From positions 3,224,001 through 3,288,000 of the forward strand of contig JAJNNX010000001.1 in the NCBI GenBank assembly GCA_023159155.1: a DNA stretch of 64,000 nt, given 5' to 3'. The DNA is from Ustulina deusta (taxonomy: Eukaryota > Ascomycota > Sordariomycetes > Xylariales > Xylariaceae). Numbering within the stretch: the stretch's first letter is position 1; each line of letters opens with the position of its first letter. The notes under the pieces are model-generated. The model did not search any database and was not told the origin of the DNA. It saw only the letters and a program-made list of their open reading frames with translations. A program made the translations under genes and the position numbers. Positions 47,183 through 59,502 of this stretch are shown piece by piece.

Positions 47183-48524
47183 ATGACGTTCTCTCACAGC
47201 CACAAGGGCCCAAGCATTTCGGACATATCCTCGCGGACCAACAGCCGAGCCGACAGTAAGAGGAGTAGCAGCGACGACGGTGTGGGCGACGTCCGAATGT
47301 CCGCCCCCAATAGTGACAGAGATGGTGATCTAGGCCGCCAGCACGAGGATGAAGAGGCGTTACTGGAGAAGGATATGATTGAGCACCATGTTCCAGAACC
47401 AGATTCACAAACCAGCCTTGTCCGGGTTTCCTTGTGGATCGTGGTGAACACGCTGGCCACAATCGGGATTGTAGGCCCCATTCTGCTTCCTCGTTGATCG
47501 AGGTGAGATTACGCATAGCTAACGCTCTTGGATTCCGCCCAGGTCTTTACGAACAAAGCCATCTTCTCGGACCCGTCGTTGAAGCTGGCGCAATTGACAT
47601 TTGCGGCCTTCCATTTTTTTATGACTTGGCTACTCCTGTATACCCTCTCGCGGCCTCGTTTTGCCTATTTTGTTCCACGGAGAACAACTATCCGGGAGGT
47701 CATTCCCCTATCTATCGCGATGTCGTTAAACGTGATCCTGCCGAACTTGTCGCTAGCGTACTCTTCCATCACCTTTTACCAGGTTGCGCGCATTTTGCTC
47801 ACCCCTACCGTTGCCACCATGGACTTTGTTTTATACCACACTACACTCCCTAGAAATGCCATATTAGCGCTTGTTCCTGCTTGTATAGGAGTTGGGGCCG
47901 TTTCGTACTATGACTCGCTACCCAGCGACAATGCCAATGTCAAGACAACCTCTATCACAGGAGTAATCTTCGCCTTCTCTGGCATCTTTGCATCTTCCCT
48001 TTACACAGTATGGATCAAAAGCTATCAGCGAAGACTCCAGATTTCAAGCATGCAGTTACTATTCAATCAAGCACCGGTCTCGGCATTTCTCTTGCTTTAC
48101 GTAATACCCTTCGTTGATACTTTGCCCACGTGGTCCCAGGTCCCTCTCAACCGGTGGCTTATGATTCTAATTGTGAGTCTGTCTCTACACTCACCTTGGC
48201 CAACACATCAATTAACAATCGCTAGTCTGGGATGTTTGCCGCCTTGATTAATATGTCTCAATTCTTTATCATTGGCCAAACAGGTCCAGTCTCAAGTACA
48301 GTGGTGGGCCATCTTAAGACATGTCTCATTGTCACTCTCGGTTGGGTTACCTCTGGAAGGTCGGTTGGGGACAAGTCTATTTTTGGTGTTGTCGTTGCAG
48401 TAGGCGGCATGATCTTGTATGCCATCCAAATATCCTCTCGAAATTATAAGCATTACGTTACTAACCTTGTTTTCGTAGTTACTCAGTTACTATGCTTCGA
48501 TATACAGCTCGGGTGTCCAAATAA
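47183..48524 (+). CDS. SLC35/TPT-family transporter (nucleotide-sugar or triose-phosphate type)
   Basis: Exons 47183-47470, 47543-48172, 48226-48416 and 48479-48524 give 384 residues. A hydrophilic N-terminal tail of about 80 residues leads into about ten hydrophobic segments, beginning LWIVVNTLATIGIVFTNKAI. Family blocks include AFHFFMTWLLLY, SLAYSSITFYQVARILLTPT, LASSLYTVWIK-like text (ASSLYTVWIKSYQRRL), and NMSQFFIIGQTGPVSSTVVG with HLKTCLIVTLGW. This is the TPT/EamA fold of SLC35 proteins, mostly Golgi or ER antiporters for nucleotide sugars; SLC35E3-like is my closest guess. The last intron has an excellent GTATGC donor and a TACTAAC branch site, moving the stop to 48522-48524. Substrate unknown. 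The nucleotide-sugar dehydratase lies 3 kb upstream, divergently oriented. Confidence 0.87.
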
Positions 48525-50035
48525 AAGCCTCAATAGAACGGTCTAAGGGTTATGTACGGGAGTTCTGGAGTTCGTCAGGTGTCTGAGGCAGAAGCAGAAA
48601 GAGAAACTCTCTTCTCCGTTGCTAACTGACTGTGGATAGCCACGCTTTTTCAGCTCCATCACATTGCGGCATATCACTCAAGTCGCTTCACGGAGAAGAG
48701 AATACTTCACCGGATGGATTAGTACACATCTTGGTGACTCTAGGCGTTGTCAATTGCTTTCGGCATGTGAGGTAAACCTGAGCTCACAATCAATTCGTAA
48801 AGGTTACACATGATACCTATGTCTTTGTCTTTGAAGATATGTCTCTTGTCATCTTTATTTCCTAGACTTTCCGTGCTCTCATTTCGAGTGCCTACCTACC
48901 TAGTAGGTACCGTCGTTCAAGCCCAGTGAAGCGTTCCTTATCAAGTACGTGCCTCCGACAGCTAGTGGAATCCAACTACATACCTAGGTATGTACTTAAC
49001 TTATACAGCATGTCGACGTTGTGGGAGAAGTATGGAGAGTAATTGACATGGGAACCGCCGTGAGGGTAATACATCGTACGGTATACACTATCGTGGGGAG
49101 AATCAGCGGGTTGAGAACCTTGTCTTACAGGGGCTTGGCAAGGGGGACATACCAAACAAGACTTCTCTATCAAACAAGTAAAAGTATTACTCCAAACTAA
49201 AATCTATTACCCTTAGAATTCTATATCTAAATAACTGATTGTTTTGTGTGCTTGTAATTGTGAATACTTCCCGTGGTATAATAGTAAAGTAGCTGTTTTA
49301 ATTACTGTGTATTGTAGTTTCTCTTATTTCTGCCGTTCTTTCCTTGAATAAAGGATTCTATATAGCAGTTCGAATCTGGCTAGGTACGTTTTTTTTCTCT
49401 GTTCTTCTTCTGTTTCTTCTCTTAAGTAGGAAGTCTTTTTCCAATAGAACTTTATTCCACCTCAGAAGGGCTCCCCACTAAGAAGACTCAAGGTTCTTAA
49501 CCCCCTGTAATTACTGCTGGGGCGAGCACTGTCCCTGGTACCTTCCCACAATTAAGGAAATTGTTGTACTACCTAGCCACAATCGGTCAGCTGCGCCTTC
49601 GTCCCCACCAACCACCACTTATAGTGGGCTAGACGAGGCGCAGGCACCTAAACAGCCTGAACATGACGCAGACGTAGGCTGGTTGGGAGCTCTCTGATCT
49701 CACCTTGCTTAATTGGGTACCTTCTATCTTCCCAGGCTCCCAAGCTTCCGACATAAACATCACCACTCTGCGGCACATATTGTTCCCAGCCGGACCCTAC
49801 GAGCTTCAGTACAGCATCTTCAAACCAGGAGACCCGGCTACAGGCGATTCCGACATAGCCCTCAAATATATCTCAACCATATCGGCTTGATCCCCTCCCC
49901 CACCTCTTCACCCACGACCCTGTCGCAACCGCCCGCCACTTTGCGCTCTGAACCACGCCCCTGGGTCGTAATAATCGACTCTCGCTAACTCCCTGGCCCT
50001 GTCTAGTACCGCTTTGCAGGCGACAGTGGTTCACA
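48525..50035. other. Intergenic, no gene seen
   Basis: It includes an 18-bp perfect palindrome at 48977-48994. The short frames at 49705-49988 lie just upstream of the Snx41 start and are probably leader sequence. Confidence 0.5.
48977..48994. repeat. Perfect 18-bp palindrome TACATACCTAGGTATGTA
   Basis: This is the same word family as 6472-6489, centred on CCTAGG. It lies in the intergenic DNA downstream of the transporter gene. Confidence 0.8.
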
Positions 50036-52186
50036 ATGTGGAATGACGAAGAAGATAATAATCCCTACGGCACTAGCTTTGACCGCCGAGACTCTATAAC
50101 ATCATCGTCTGCGAATCCGGCCTCCCCAGGCTCCCGCGATTGTAGGTGTTACTAGGTTCTCTTATTCTGTGTCTGCTGGCAATGGATGTATCGTATGGGG
50201 GACTATTTCGCCGGATGACTCTCCTTATGTGGCTGGATCTAATTGCAAATTTACAGATCAACAGCGCTTCGAGACCCCCAACACACCATCCTCAACGAGC
50301 GAAGATGCAGCGCCTGCTCTAACATACGGCCGTCAGCCCAGCGACATGGGGAGTGATGATGAGTTCAACCAACCGACTCCTCGTAGGAAGCCTGGTGGTT
50401 ATGATAGCCGCATCGAGCAGATCCTCTATGAGAACCCGGAGCTTCCCATCCTCATTACGGATGCCGGCAAGAGTATGGAAAGCGGCGGTAAATATATTGT
50501 TTATACTATACGAACCGGGGTATGCTTCCTCGCCTACCGCGTGCTTCTATTACTTATATGAGTTTAGGACCTTGAAGTCCGGCGCCGCTACTCAGAATTT
50601 GCATCATTACGTGACGCTCTTACGAAGCTCCATCCTACGCTTATCATTCCCCCGATCCCAGAGAAGCATACTATGGCAGACTATGCCGCGAACCCAACCA
50701 ATGCAAAGCAAGATCAACAGATTATAGATTTACGTAAGCGTATGCTCGCTGTCTTCTTAAACCGATGTCGAGGAATGGATCAGGTGAGAGAGGATGGGAT
50801 CTTGTGGAGATTTCTAGATCCTAATGTTAGCTGGGTATGTTCTCATTCGATCGCTCAGTCCGGAAGCTGCCATTAACATTAAAGCAGAATGAAGTCCTCC
50901 ATTCACATCCCCTATCGTCTATCCCCAAGTCCATTTTGAAGGCGCCCCCCTTGGACACTGCAAATCCTACCCCGGCGCATGCTTATTTGCCAGTCCCCAG
51001 CTCCTCGGCAAAGTTGAAGAACACGGTGAATCCATCCCAAGCTCCTGTTTTTGATGGTTCAAGTACGGTTGCATCTCAGGTATCGCGTCGATTCCCCCCC
51101 GACGGCCGAGATTTGTCCGAGCACGACCTGGATCCCTACTTCATTGCCTTCGAATCATCTATTAAAGAACTAGAGAATGCATTGATGGGGCCCATGGAAA
51201 AAGTCAATCGTCGTACCCTTAGTCACCTGAGTGCCCTAGCTACAGATCTTTCCGATCTCGGGGCCAAGTTTAACGCATTTGCGTTATCAGAGCCTTCGGC
51301 GTCATTGGCAGCCGCGATTGAGCGGGTTGGTCAGGCTGCAGACTCATCATATATAGCAACTGAAGAACTCTCCAGTTCCCTTGGCGCCAATTTTGCGGAA
51401 CCCATGAGAGAAAATGCTCAGTTCGCTGGTGTTGTTCGAAATGTTTTACGCTATAGGGTCCTGAAGAGAGTCCAGCAGGAGATGACTAACGATGATCTAG
51501 TGAAAAAGAAGGCACTTCTTGAACAGTTGGAAAGCAGCGAGGCTGAAGCAAGACGTATCGAACAATATCTTAGCAGTAGTCAACAAATCGGAGGAACCCA
51601 TCATGTCCAACCCCCGCGAAGATCAGCTAGTATGAAAGAAACCTCATTACACCATAGAGAGGGCAGCGGTGAGGATACCGCTTCTATCGACTCCGATTTT
51701 CCTCCTAGCCACGGGGATATGTCCTCTGCACCGTCCGCCAGAGTGGGGGCTCCAGAGCGTTCAGCTGCTAGTCCGACTCATCGGAAGGTCGTTAGTAGCA
51801 ACTCTATCACGAACAAAATCTTCGGACCAATCCGACATGCAATTCAAGGCGTTGCTGACGTTGATCCTGAGAGGACACGGCGCGATACTATTGGAAAGAC
51901 GCGTGAAAGCATCGAACAACTTGAACAGGCCCAAGTTGCCATAGTACATGACGTCCGAGCGGCAAGTGCTAGCGTCTTACAAGATTTAAAGAGGTTTCAG
52001 AACGAGAAGGAAGATGATTTGAAACGGTATATGGTAAGATATTCTTGCACCATTTTTTTATTGTATAGAAACTAATCAGATTTCCGCCAGCTTGCTTATG
52101 CCAAAAGCCAGATCGAATGGGCGAAGAAAAGCAAGGAAACTTGGGAAGAAGCCAGGGCCGAGATCGAAAAAATTGACGAGACGTAG
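50036..52186 (+). CDS. SNX41: Sorting nexin Snx41-type (PX-BAR, Snx41/Atg20 family)
   Basis: Exons 50036-50141, 50257-50519, 50568-50834, 50888-52033 and 52091-52186 give 625 residues. The start MWNDEEDNNPYGTSFDRRDS is characteristic of fungal Snx41 proteins. The PX domain spans about residues 85-205: KYIVYTIRTG|DLEVRRRYSE forms the phosphoinositide-binding Arg-Arg-Tyr segment, and LIIPPIPEKHTMADY the PPIP loop. FLNRCRGMDQ and LWRFLDPNVSWNEVLHSH follow. The C-terminal 350 residues are helical and coiled-coil-like (ALMGPMEKVNRRTLSHLSAL, VKKKALLEQLESSEAEAR), fitting a BAR domain, with a disordered insert near 51600-51770. These proteins act at endosomes in cargo recycling, and in some fungi Snx41 shares the Atg20 role in selective autophagy. 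Atg20 cannot be excluded without a phylogeny. It converges on the V-ATPase gene, leaving 450 bp between stops. Confidence 0.88.
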
Positions 52187-52636
52187 GATGTTTCTAGACT
52201 GAGAGGTGCCTACTGACAAATAATTGGGAATAATTGGCGTTCTAGAGACGCCTGGCTTACATTCAATGTATAGTGTAGACGGCCCAGTTTGGTTTGCATG
52301 CATAGGTTAATAAGACGAGCATGATCTAGGTCGCGCAGCATATATTTTGATAAAACACTCGGTAGGGCGACACTTCTTGCAAAGCAGTTGTTCAATTCCG
52401 ACCCTCGGATTATGTACCTTCACCGCCATGGAGCATGAAAATATTGTGTGCTCATTTTTTGATAGCATCCCCCGGCCAGTCTCTTACATAAACAGCTAAT
52501 AAGTACACACCACCCAAGCGCATACTGTCGACAGTTATAATACCCAATCCCTCTGTTCATTCATCCTCATCTCGAACCTCTCGATATTTCTTCATTTATT
52601 ATGCCTTGCAAGCCGACCATGCAATGGTCGACACAC
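52187..52636. other. Convergent 3' intergenic
   Basis: These 450 bases between the stops of the Snx41-type and V-ATPase genes should hold both 3' UTRs. No other signal is seen. Confidence 0.5.
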
Positions 52637-53380
52637 TTAATACAGACACTGTGTCACATTCTGCTTCGACCTCGTAAGCATCAACACGCACACCACGACC
52701 CCGTAGAGTCCCAAGACCTCGGCAAAGATGAGAATAAGCACCATTCCGATATAAAGGCGCGGCTGTTGGGTGCTAGCACGGACTTGTGTCATTTAAAATC
52801 AGTACGAGTCATCTCTATCAGCGGGGACGATAAGGGGAGACGACCAAAAAAAAAAGGTCAACGTACCGCCGGCATCCCCTACAATACCGATGGCGAATCC
52901 GGCCGCTAGCCCGCAGAGCCCGACCGAAATTCCGGCTCCAAATTGTACGAAGCCTTGATATAATGGCATCTTCTCCTCGAGATCTCCTTGGATTATTACG
53001 CTTGATACTAAGCCGTAGATAGAGAGGATTTGCGCCATGATTGCACATAGCCTATTGTAGACAGACGGTTAGTGGGCTAGGCCAACAGTTTTGCTGCAGC
53101 TATTATTAATTCCCCCCCTCTGTGTATTTGATGCCAATGCCTCGGATCAAGGTGTCGACAATCGGGGCAATTGATGGGGAGGAATATTGTCGAAAAAGGG
53201 GGGGGGGGGGGGGGGGTTAGTTGGTGCGTACGTGTTCTGCATCAAGCGGTCCGGTCGGATGATCCCGGACGAGAAGATAGCTCCGGCAGACTTCGCGGTC
53301 CCGTAGGAAGCGCCGATGACGGTGAAGACGATGGAGGCCGCACAGCCCATCACGCCGAAGAACGACTGCTCGTGGATATA
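52637..53380 (-). CDS. V-ATPase proteolipid subunit (c or c'), first exon unresolved
   Basis: Exons 53380-53232, 53051-52867 and 52782-52637 join in frame and give 159 residues without the start. Four membrane segments are visible: [60 protein letters not shown] and [19 protein letters not shown]. The last holds the essential proton-carrying Glu (FAE). The rotor ring of such subunits moves protons into vacuoles and endosomes. The linker [15 protein letters not shown] is perfectly kept across the last splice. The form [19 protein letters not shown] departs from the usual c subunit and favours c' (Vma11), but I cannot settle this. The initiating exon is missing from my model: position 53380 follows an AG acceptor and is preceded in frame by a stop, so a very short first exon must lie to the right. 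Intron 1 of the model contains a run of 19 G. Confidence 0.85.
53198..53216 (+). repeat. Homopolymer of 19 G
   Basis: The run lies in the intron between the first two recognised V-ATPase exons (on the coding strand it is C19). The exact length may be a sequencing artefact. Confidence 0.9.
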
Positions 53381-55389
53381 CTCAGGTCAGCCAGCCATTG
53401 GAGCATGCGTGTCGTTCGACCGGCCCGGTGTACTTCGGGATACATACGGCATATACGGGACTATTTGCGAGAAGGAGCGTCAGTTGGCAGATAGGACCTC
53501 TAGTTGCATGGTTTGATGTTATAGATGGGCATTGCACAGAAGTTCCAGGGTGTGTAAGTGCCCACTTACCAACGCGCATCATTGTAAGCGTCCATCCTGA
53601 ATCATGCAAACCCCTTCGGGAAAACGTCTACTTCAATGCTCGGCAGGCTTTAACTTCGGGACAGTTTAGATGTCACCAGCTGGATGTTTACGACGTGAAT
53701 ATGGTGTATTACCCTAGGAGTCGTAGGGTTGGTTGGTGGGAACCGTGCAGGAAGGCCGGTTTTCTTTGCAGGGCACTCCTCGCCGGTACTTATCTTTGCC
53801 ATCATGTATCTAGTAGTTTGTAGGATGCGTCAGCCTAATGAAAATTCATGAACTACTGTCTATTATCCTACGCTACCACGGTGCTACTTGGGCCGTATCA
53901 GCGCGGGGTCTTTAATGACACTGCGGCCTGGTGGCTTTTCAGGCAGAAGAATAAGGAGATCGCTCATTGGTTCCACAGGCGACAAGCCAGGTGTAAGTCG
54001 ATGTCATGGGAGATTTCCCGCCCAAACCGACTTAGTTTTATACACACATGCGACGTCGGTACGGACTAAGGCGGAATTTGTAGTTATATATAGTGTTTCA
54101 ATAGGGGTGGTAGTGTGCGGAGCTGAAGAGGATGAGGTAAACAGTGTTGTTCATGACAATGGCAACGAGTTAGGCGATACCCAGATGCAGCACCATGCAG
54201 TCAAGAGTGATTCTAAAATACAATCACAGATTACTCGTCTAGGGCATATCTTTGCTTGCTTTCTGTTGTAACGAGTAAGTTGGGAGAGGCAGACGATGTT
54301 GGTTGCTGGTTAAGCATCTTTCAACACCAACAACTTATCCAGATCATCTAATTGCGGTAGGTCAACTTTTAATATAAGCTCACGAGGATGAAGTCCATTG
54401 CACTATCTTACAACAGGAGACGTCTTTTGGAACTGATAATAATCGTTTTCTTGTCCTTTTTTTCTGTCAAGCTTAGATACCCGTAATAGACAGACTAGGT
54501 AGTAGGTATCAGTCATCATCCACCCTCTCTAATGTAATCACGCAGTACTTTCTCAGCAAGTTAGACTCCAGTGATACTTACGTAGTACCCAGGTACCACA
54601 GCATCTAACACGATATATTCTTTAAGCAAATAGGTATGTGGCTCAATTTGCACCTTCGCGGGTTATCTGGGGAAAGCGGGGTGCTTTCAAAGCGGCAATG
54701 CCTTCCATCTGTTATTGTTGATAAAATTGCCACCTCGTTCTCAGTCACCAGCCACCGCTCGGTTTTCTCCATTCACAGGCACGAGAAAGAACCCTACTTC
54801 CCACATGGATTGGACACGCAGGGGACTCGACCAGAATGTGTCGTTCACCGAGTCGTATTCTTTGTCTGTGAAATCGCGCCACAGCCATCCGGGGCCATTC
54901 AACCCAGCAGCAGATCTGCCTGAGTACAAGCTAAACAGAATTCATGAGTAGGAACATCAATCGTCAGACGCGGCGACGGTAGGAGCATCGATTTCTACGC
55001 GGCCTGCCCCTCGTCACCGGTGTGAAGTGCTTGCTGAGCATTGGGACGATGTCTTTGATCGATGTCGTTTTGCTTCGCATTTGTTTGATAGCGATATTCA
55101 CTCAGTATCCGAGTCTTCTACCTGTGCCCCCTATGCAGATTGCTGGCTGGGTCCCCTATGATGACTAACATGGAGGAGCTCAGGCCTAGCCACTTCGCTG
55201 TGTACACCGTCAACTTGCTTGGCGAGCGCGAAAGACTATGCGCTGACAACTATCTGTCCGGAGTCTACATTATGGGGCTCACTGTCAGTGTGGGCCATCA
55301 CCAACGTCCCCCAAAAAACACCTGACAGGCTTGTCACGACGGAATCATCGCCATGGCTCTCAAGGGCTCTTTGTGCCTGCAATCAAGCA
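53381..55389. other. Mostly intergenic, no supported gene
   Basis: It must contain the missing first exon of the V-ATPase gene; ATG-containing pieces followed by donors occur near 53425 and 53575-53606. Otherwise the frames, the largest 142 codons at 53398-53823, have no recognisable content. Confidence 0.45.
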
Positions 55390-57054
55390 AGGCGACAAAC
55401 GTGGATATAGTTCTCAGGACGTGGCTTGCGTTATTGACCCTAACCAGACTGATTTCGGCCTACTTCAGCGATGGATCAACAAATGCCAGGTCCGTACGCT
55501 GCAGTCTTTTATGCCTCCCTTTGGTGTGTCTTGGAAGCATAAGTTGCCTGATCAGGGTGTTTCTAATCCCGAATTCCTTGATATTGTTTCCCATAGATGC
55601 CAATTCCTGACTCCCGATACTTAAGATTAGCCACACTGCCTGCCAGCAGCCCCAAGGGTCCCTTGACCAACTAGGCGCTACTTTAACTGTCGTGGATTGT
55701 CAATCGAAGTCAAAGGTTCCTCTAGCGCAAGGTGAGCGCTACCTTGCTTTAAGCTATCGATGGGGAAAGCCACCTGGATGCGATGATCCGTGGGCCGTGT
55801 CCGCAGCACCCCGAACCCTACGAGATGCAATGACCCTTACTCTAAAACTAGGGTTTCGGTACCTCTGGGTAGATCGTCATTGCATCGACCAGAAGAACGA
55901 AGCCAATAAGGCTAAGGAATTGGCTATCATGGACCATATATATGAGAATGCCACTTTGACTATTGTTGGGATGGCTGGAGCTGATGATGCTTCCGGTCTC
56001 CTGGGAATTAGAACTGAACCTATAGTATCACGGAACGAACAACTGCAGGCGGTTTTTAGCAGGGCGCACACTTGTTCCATTGAGCTCGGATCTTTTGACT
56101 TCGGTAAGAAAATCAGAATGGTCAATTCGAGCGTGGACATTCCAAGAAGCTCTACTGTCGAGGTGTTGTCTCCTATTCACGCCAGATCAGGTCTACTTCT
56201 TATGTAGAGCCGCATACTGGAGCGAATCCTTGCCAAACTTCCCGAATATCAAGGTACATGAAGGAGATGGCACGGTTGCCGAGTACGGCCGTTGTTCAGG
56301 TTCAAACACAGAAGTATCGCTATCCAACGTGTTTTACTTCGAGGCAGGTGGTCTCGAATCGGTACCGGGTGAACTCGCACGATTTGAACGTGATGTGAAC
56401 ATATATATTAAGAGAATGATGGGTGATCAAATCGACAGATTGAATGCTTGCCGAGGGGTATTGAGTCACTCGGTTTACTGTAGCTACTACGGTCCTCAAG
56501 AGCTACCGACGGATGTGTGGACGATTCCGAGCAGCGATGTCAAGGTGTGGTTACCAGTCAAAAAGGGGCTACCACGGGTGGATCCAATTCAGCACAAAAC
56601 TGCTGAATAGCCCCAAAAAGGTGATCCCAGAGCTTAATCCTTTAATTAAAATCGAGTCACGCGTTGGAGACATTGGTGTTGTGACTTTTCAGCCTCGGAA
56701 GGGCGAAGGCGCCCACACGTACACCTTCGACAAGGTAGTTGCTTCCATCGTCGGACTACTTAACGCTGCGCCATATGAGATTCACATAGTGTAGACTGCC
56801 TTGAAGAACTTCCTCGCTATGCTCCCAGCGGGGAAACCACCTGGAATAATCTACAGTTGAAGTTTATCCTCATTAGCCACACGTCGGTATATAATCCAGA
56901 ACGGAAATGGAGACACATGTGGGAAGACTGGCAACTTACGAATGTCTTTCTCGTGATCAGACCGTTTGGGCAGCACTGGAAGAAGGTCGGGATTTTAAAA
57001 ACGAAGGACAAGCTGTACCGGAATTTGCAACAGATGACGGCTGTTCTTACTTAA
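55390..57054 (+). pseudogene. HET-domain (heterokaryon incompatibility-type) gene relic
   Basis: All three signature blocks of the HET domain are readable but in different frames. ERYLALSYRWGKPPG and FRYLWVDRHCIDQKN lie in one frame (55692-56207), and WSIRAWTFQEALLSRCCLLF in another (56080-56610). A third frame holds the C-terminal part (GDIGVVTFQPRKG, 56513-56794), and a fourth segment (56857-57054) gives KVGILKTKDKLYR. Upstream, IDPNQTDFGLLQRWINKC (about 55430-55490) is the usual pre-domain segment. The frame changes near 56100 and 56590 have no GT...AG intron to explain them, so indels have broken the gene. Intact HET proteins trigger cell death on contact between incompatible hyphae. This copy should be inactive. 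Confidence 0.78.
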
Positions 57055-59502
57055 CCCAACTACGAGCCTTTCCGTGCTAATGAAGTGAAAGCCATCCCGT
57101 TCACGTAATCGAAAAGTGAGGCCTTAAAGTCTCGTTTGGCATAGCCTGGTATGTATTATAACTTATCTGGGGTCCCTACCTTCACTCCTATCATCATTAT
57201 CCTTTGAATTGCTTATGAGATGGCCTCCGCTCATTCTGTCCTCCAACCGCACTAACGTGTACTGAAACAAAATCTCAATTCTAGTTAACATGTAAAACCA
57301 AGGCTACCGGCTTGGTCAGGGAGAAGTAGACCTCCGCCGCTCCCCCTCGACATCATGCCTAAAGCTTTAAACCTCACTCGGAGTAGATTTTCAGCTTGGT
57401 CGTGCTGTTCACTTAAGCCACTCGACGATTCCACAAGAGTGAAGTACCAGAAACTTACCCGTAAGACAGCGAGCTAGCACATAATATGCCGTTTATGCCT
57501 AGCCCTAGCTGAGTCCGGATTCAAAGATGATTCAGGTTCTGGTCTGCTGACGGGGATGACCTACAACCCTGTTCGGTATGTTACTAGCCATTGCGTACGC
57601 TCTACACTTCTTGATCCACGCAACTGTACACCGTCATGATCAACACAGAGCTCGGCAGGGGGGAATCCGAAAAACTCACTCCTACACTATTACGCCCCGA
57701 AGTTGTCACCGGGTCATGTCACTCTGGTGATTTCAAGGCTGATGTTTTCAACGTCTCGCCGTGGCTGTTCAGGGCTGGGAGAGCGCATATACTATACCAG
57801 AAACGAGAACTAGTATCGCATCTTGTAGGGTCTTTGTAGCCTCAAGGGATACCACTGCCGTATTGTTTGGTGCCAAGTTGAAAGAGACCTTATTGCCGTC
57901 CGTTTCTATATATGCCAGATCTCAGGTCTTTTAATTGCTCATGGATTGGTTATGAACTTCTCCCGACCAAGCTCCGAAGCTTTGTTCATTGTTTGCGATT
58001 TCATAATTGGCATACCACTCTACACTTCGGACATTTATTGATTCGACCGGCGACCAATCGGGGGGTTCGAGTGGTCGCTGGACAGGCGGACGGCGGGCAT
58101 GATTGATTCGTAAATGGGTGGTGTGATCGTCACAGTCTGCTTCCTTCAAAACAGGTCCCTCGACTCTCCGCGGAGAGATTGGGCGGAGCTCTGACACAGC
58201 TTAAACGTATCAGGGGACGGTGCCAAGCCTCTCAAACGGTTGTCGGCATAAAACCCCATGATCTCCATCGTTTATCTCTCCAGTACCTACATTGTATACC
58301 ACTCTACATCTTCTACCGTCTTGTCCGCTCTGCGTAGGAGGACGCGAATGCCGCAAAGCAGGACAAGTGCATCACCGCTCAGTTATCGTCAGAGACGCGT
58401 ATATTCATGATCCTTCACATGTGGGGGAGCACGCAGAAATGGCACGCCACCTCTGCTCATAAGTGCGACAAGAGCTAAAAGAATGCAACTAAAATACCTA
58501 GTAGTATGAGGGACAACGTGGGCGGCCGCGCGTCTGTTTCCAACTCAGCAACGCCCTATTTGCCCTCTGCGGAGCACCCATGCAGCCGGACCCCTGTCCG
58601 GACCCTGGTGCCCTCCGGCTTGAGAATAGTACACTCCATGGCGACCCGTTGGTCTAGGACCCCTGACGAATAGTGTAGTATGCCGACCTCCCGTACCTAT
58701 TTTGTGTGCCGTACAGCCAACGTCGCAGAGGCAAAGCTTGAGACAGAGCCTCCCCCTACGCTGTCTAACCCCTACTCCTGTCGCAATAACAACAATGTTA
58801 GTACACGTACCTAGCATAGTGTAGTGCAGTGCAAGTCCTCTGACAAGCATCAATCGTGGCTCAGATGTCCCTCGCGGCCCATATGCTGGCTCCGCGCCTC
58901 CGAGTTGCTCAGCCTCCCAGGTAAAAGCTGGATGATTGACGCACATCATCATGGGAAACCTGCCTGTTTCTCTTTAAAACGGGCATGCTTGCCGTTCCAT
59001 TCGGGTTTTACTTCGCCGCCCTGTTACAACCCCCCACTGTTTCTGTTCCCAGTATCATCATTAACATCATCGTTTGCTTTTGATCATTATATTATATTAG
59101 TCTTGGGTATCCCCGTCTTGCCTCGTTCGTGACTCCTCGCTACCCCGTGATAGTGTATATCCGCATCGACTCGCAGGAACACCGCGCAAGGGTTACGAAT
59201 CAGTCCCACCGCTCTGGAAGAGTGCCCACTGTGGCTCTCCTTGGCTCGGCTCGGCTTTGGGTTTCAAGCATCGTCGACAGCATAAAGAAACCGATCTTCC
59301 TAAACAAGAAGATATTCGAGCATTTTCGAGTCTGGCATAGCTAGCACTTTCCTTTTTTGTGTTTGAGCGATAGCGAGCGGCTTTTTTCTGACTTCGACAT
59401 CATCACAACTTGGTATTACGAGACGATACTTCCGTAAGAAAGGTGCCAAGTACCTGGGCACTTCGTTTAGGTCGTATAGGTACCGGTACATCATCCTCAA
59501 AT
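57055..59502. other. Intergenic, no gene seen
   Basis: These 2.4 kb between the HET relic and the aspartic protease gene hold only short unrecognised frames. The protease promoter and leader should lie in the last few hundred bases. Confidence 0.5.

Noticed and set aside
49240..49385. tRNA-like look (GTTCGAATC preceded by an A-box-like word)
   Set aside because: The bases around GTTCGAATC do not pair as a T arm and no acceptor stem can be formed.
53398..53823. 142-codon plus-strand frame next to the V-ATPase gene
   Set aside because: It has no recognisable content and overlaps the region where the first V-ATPase exon must lie.
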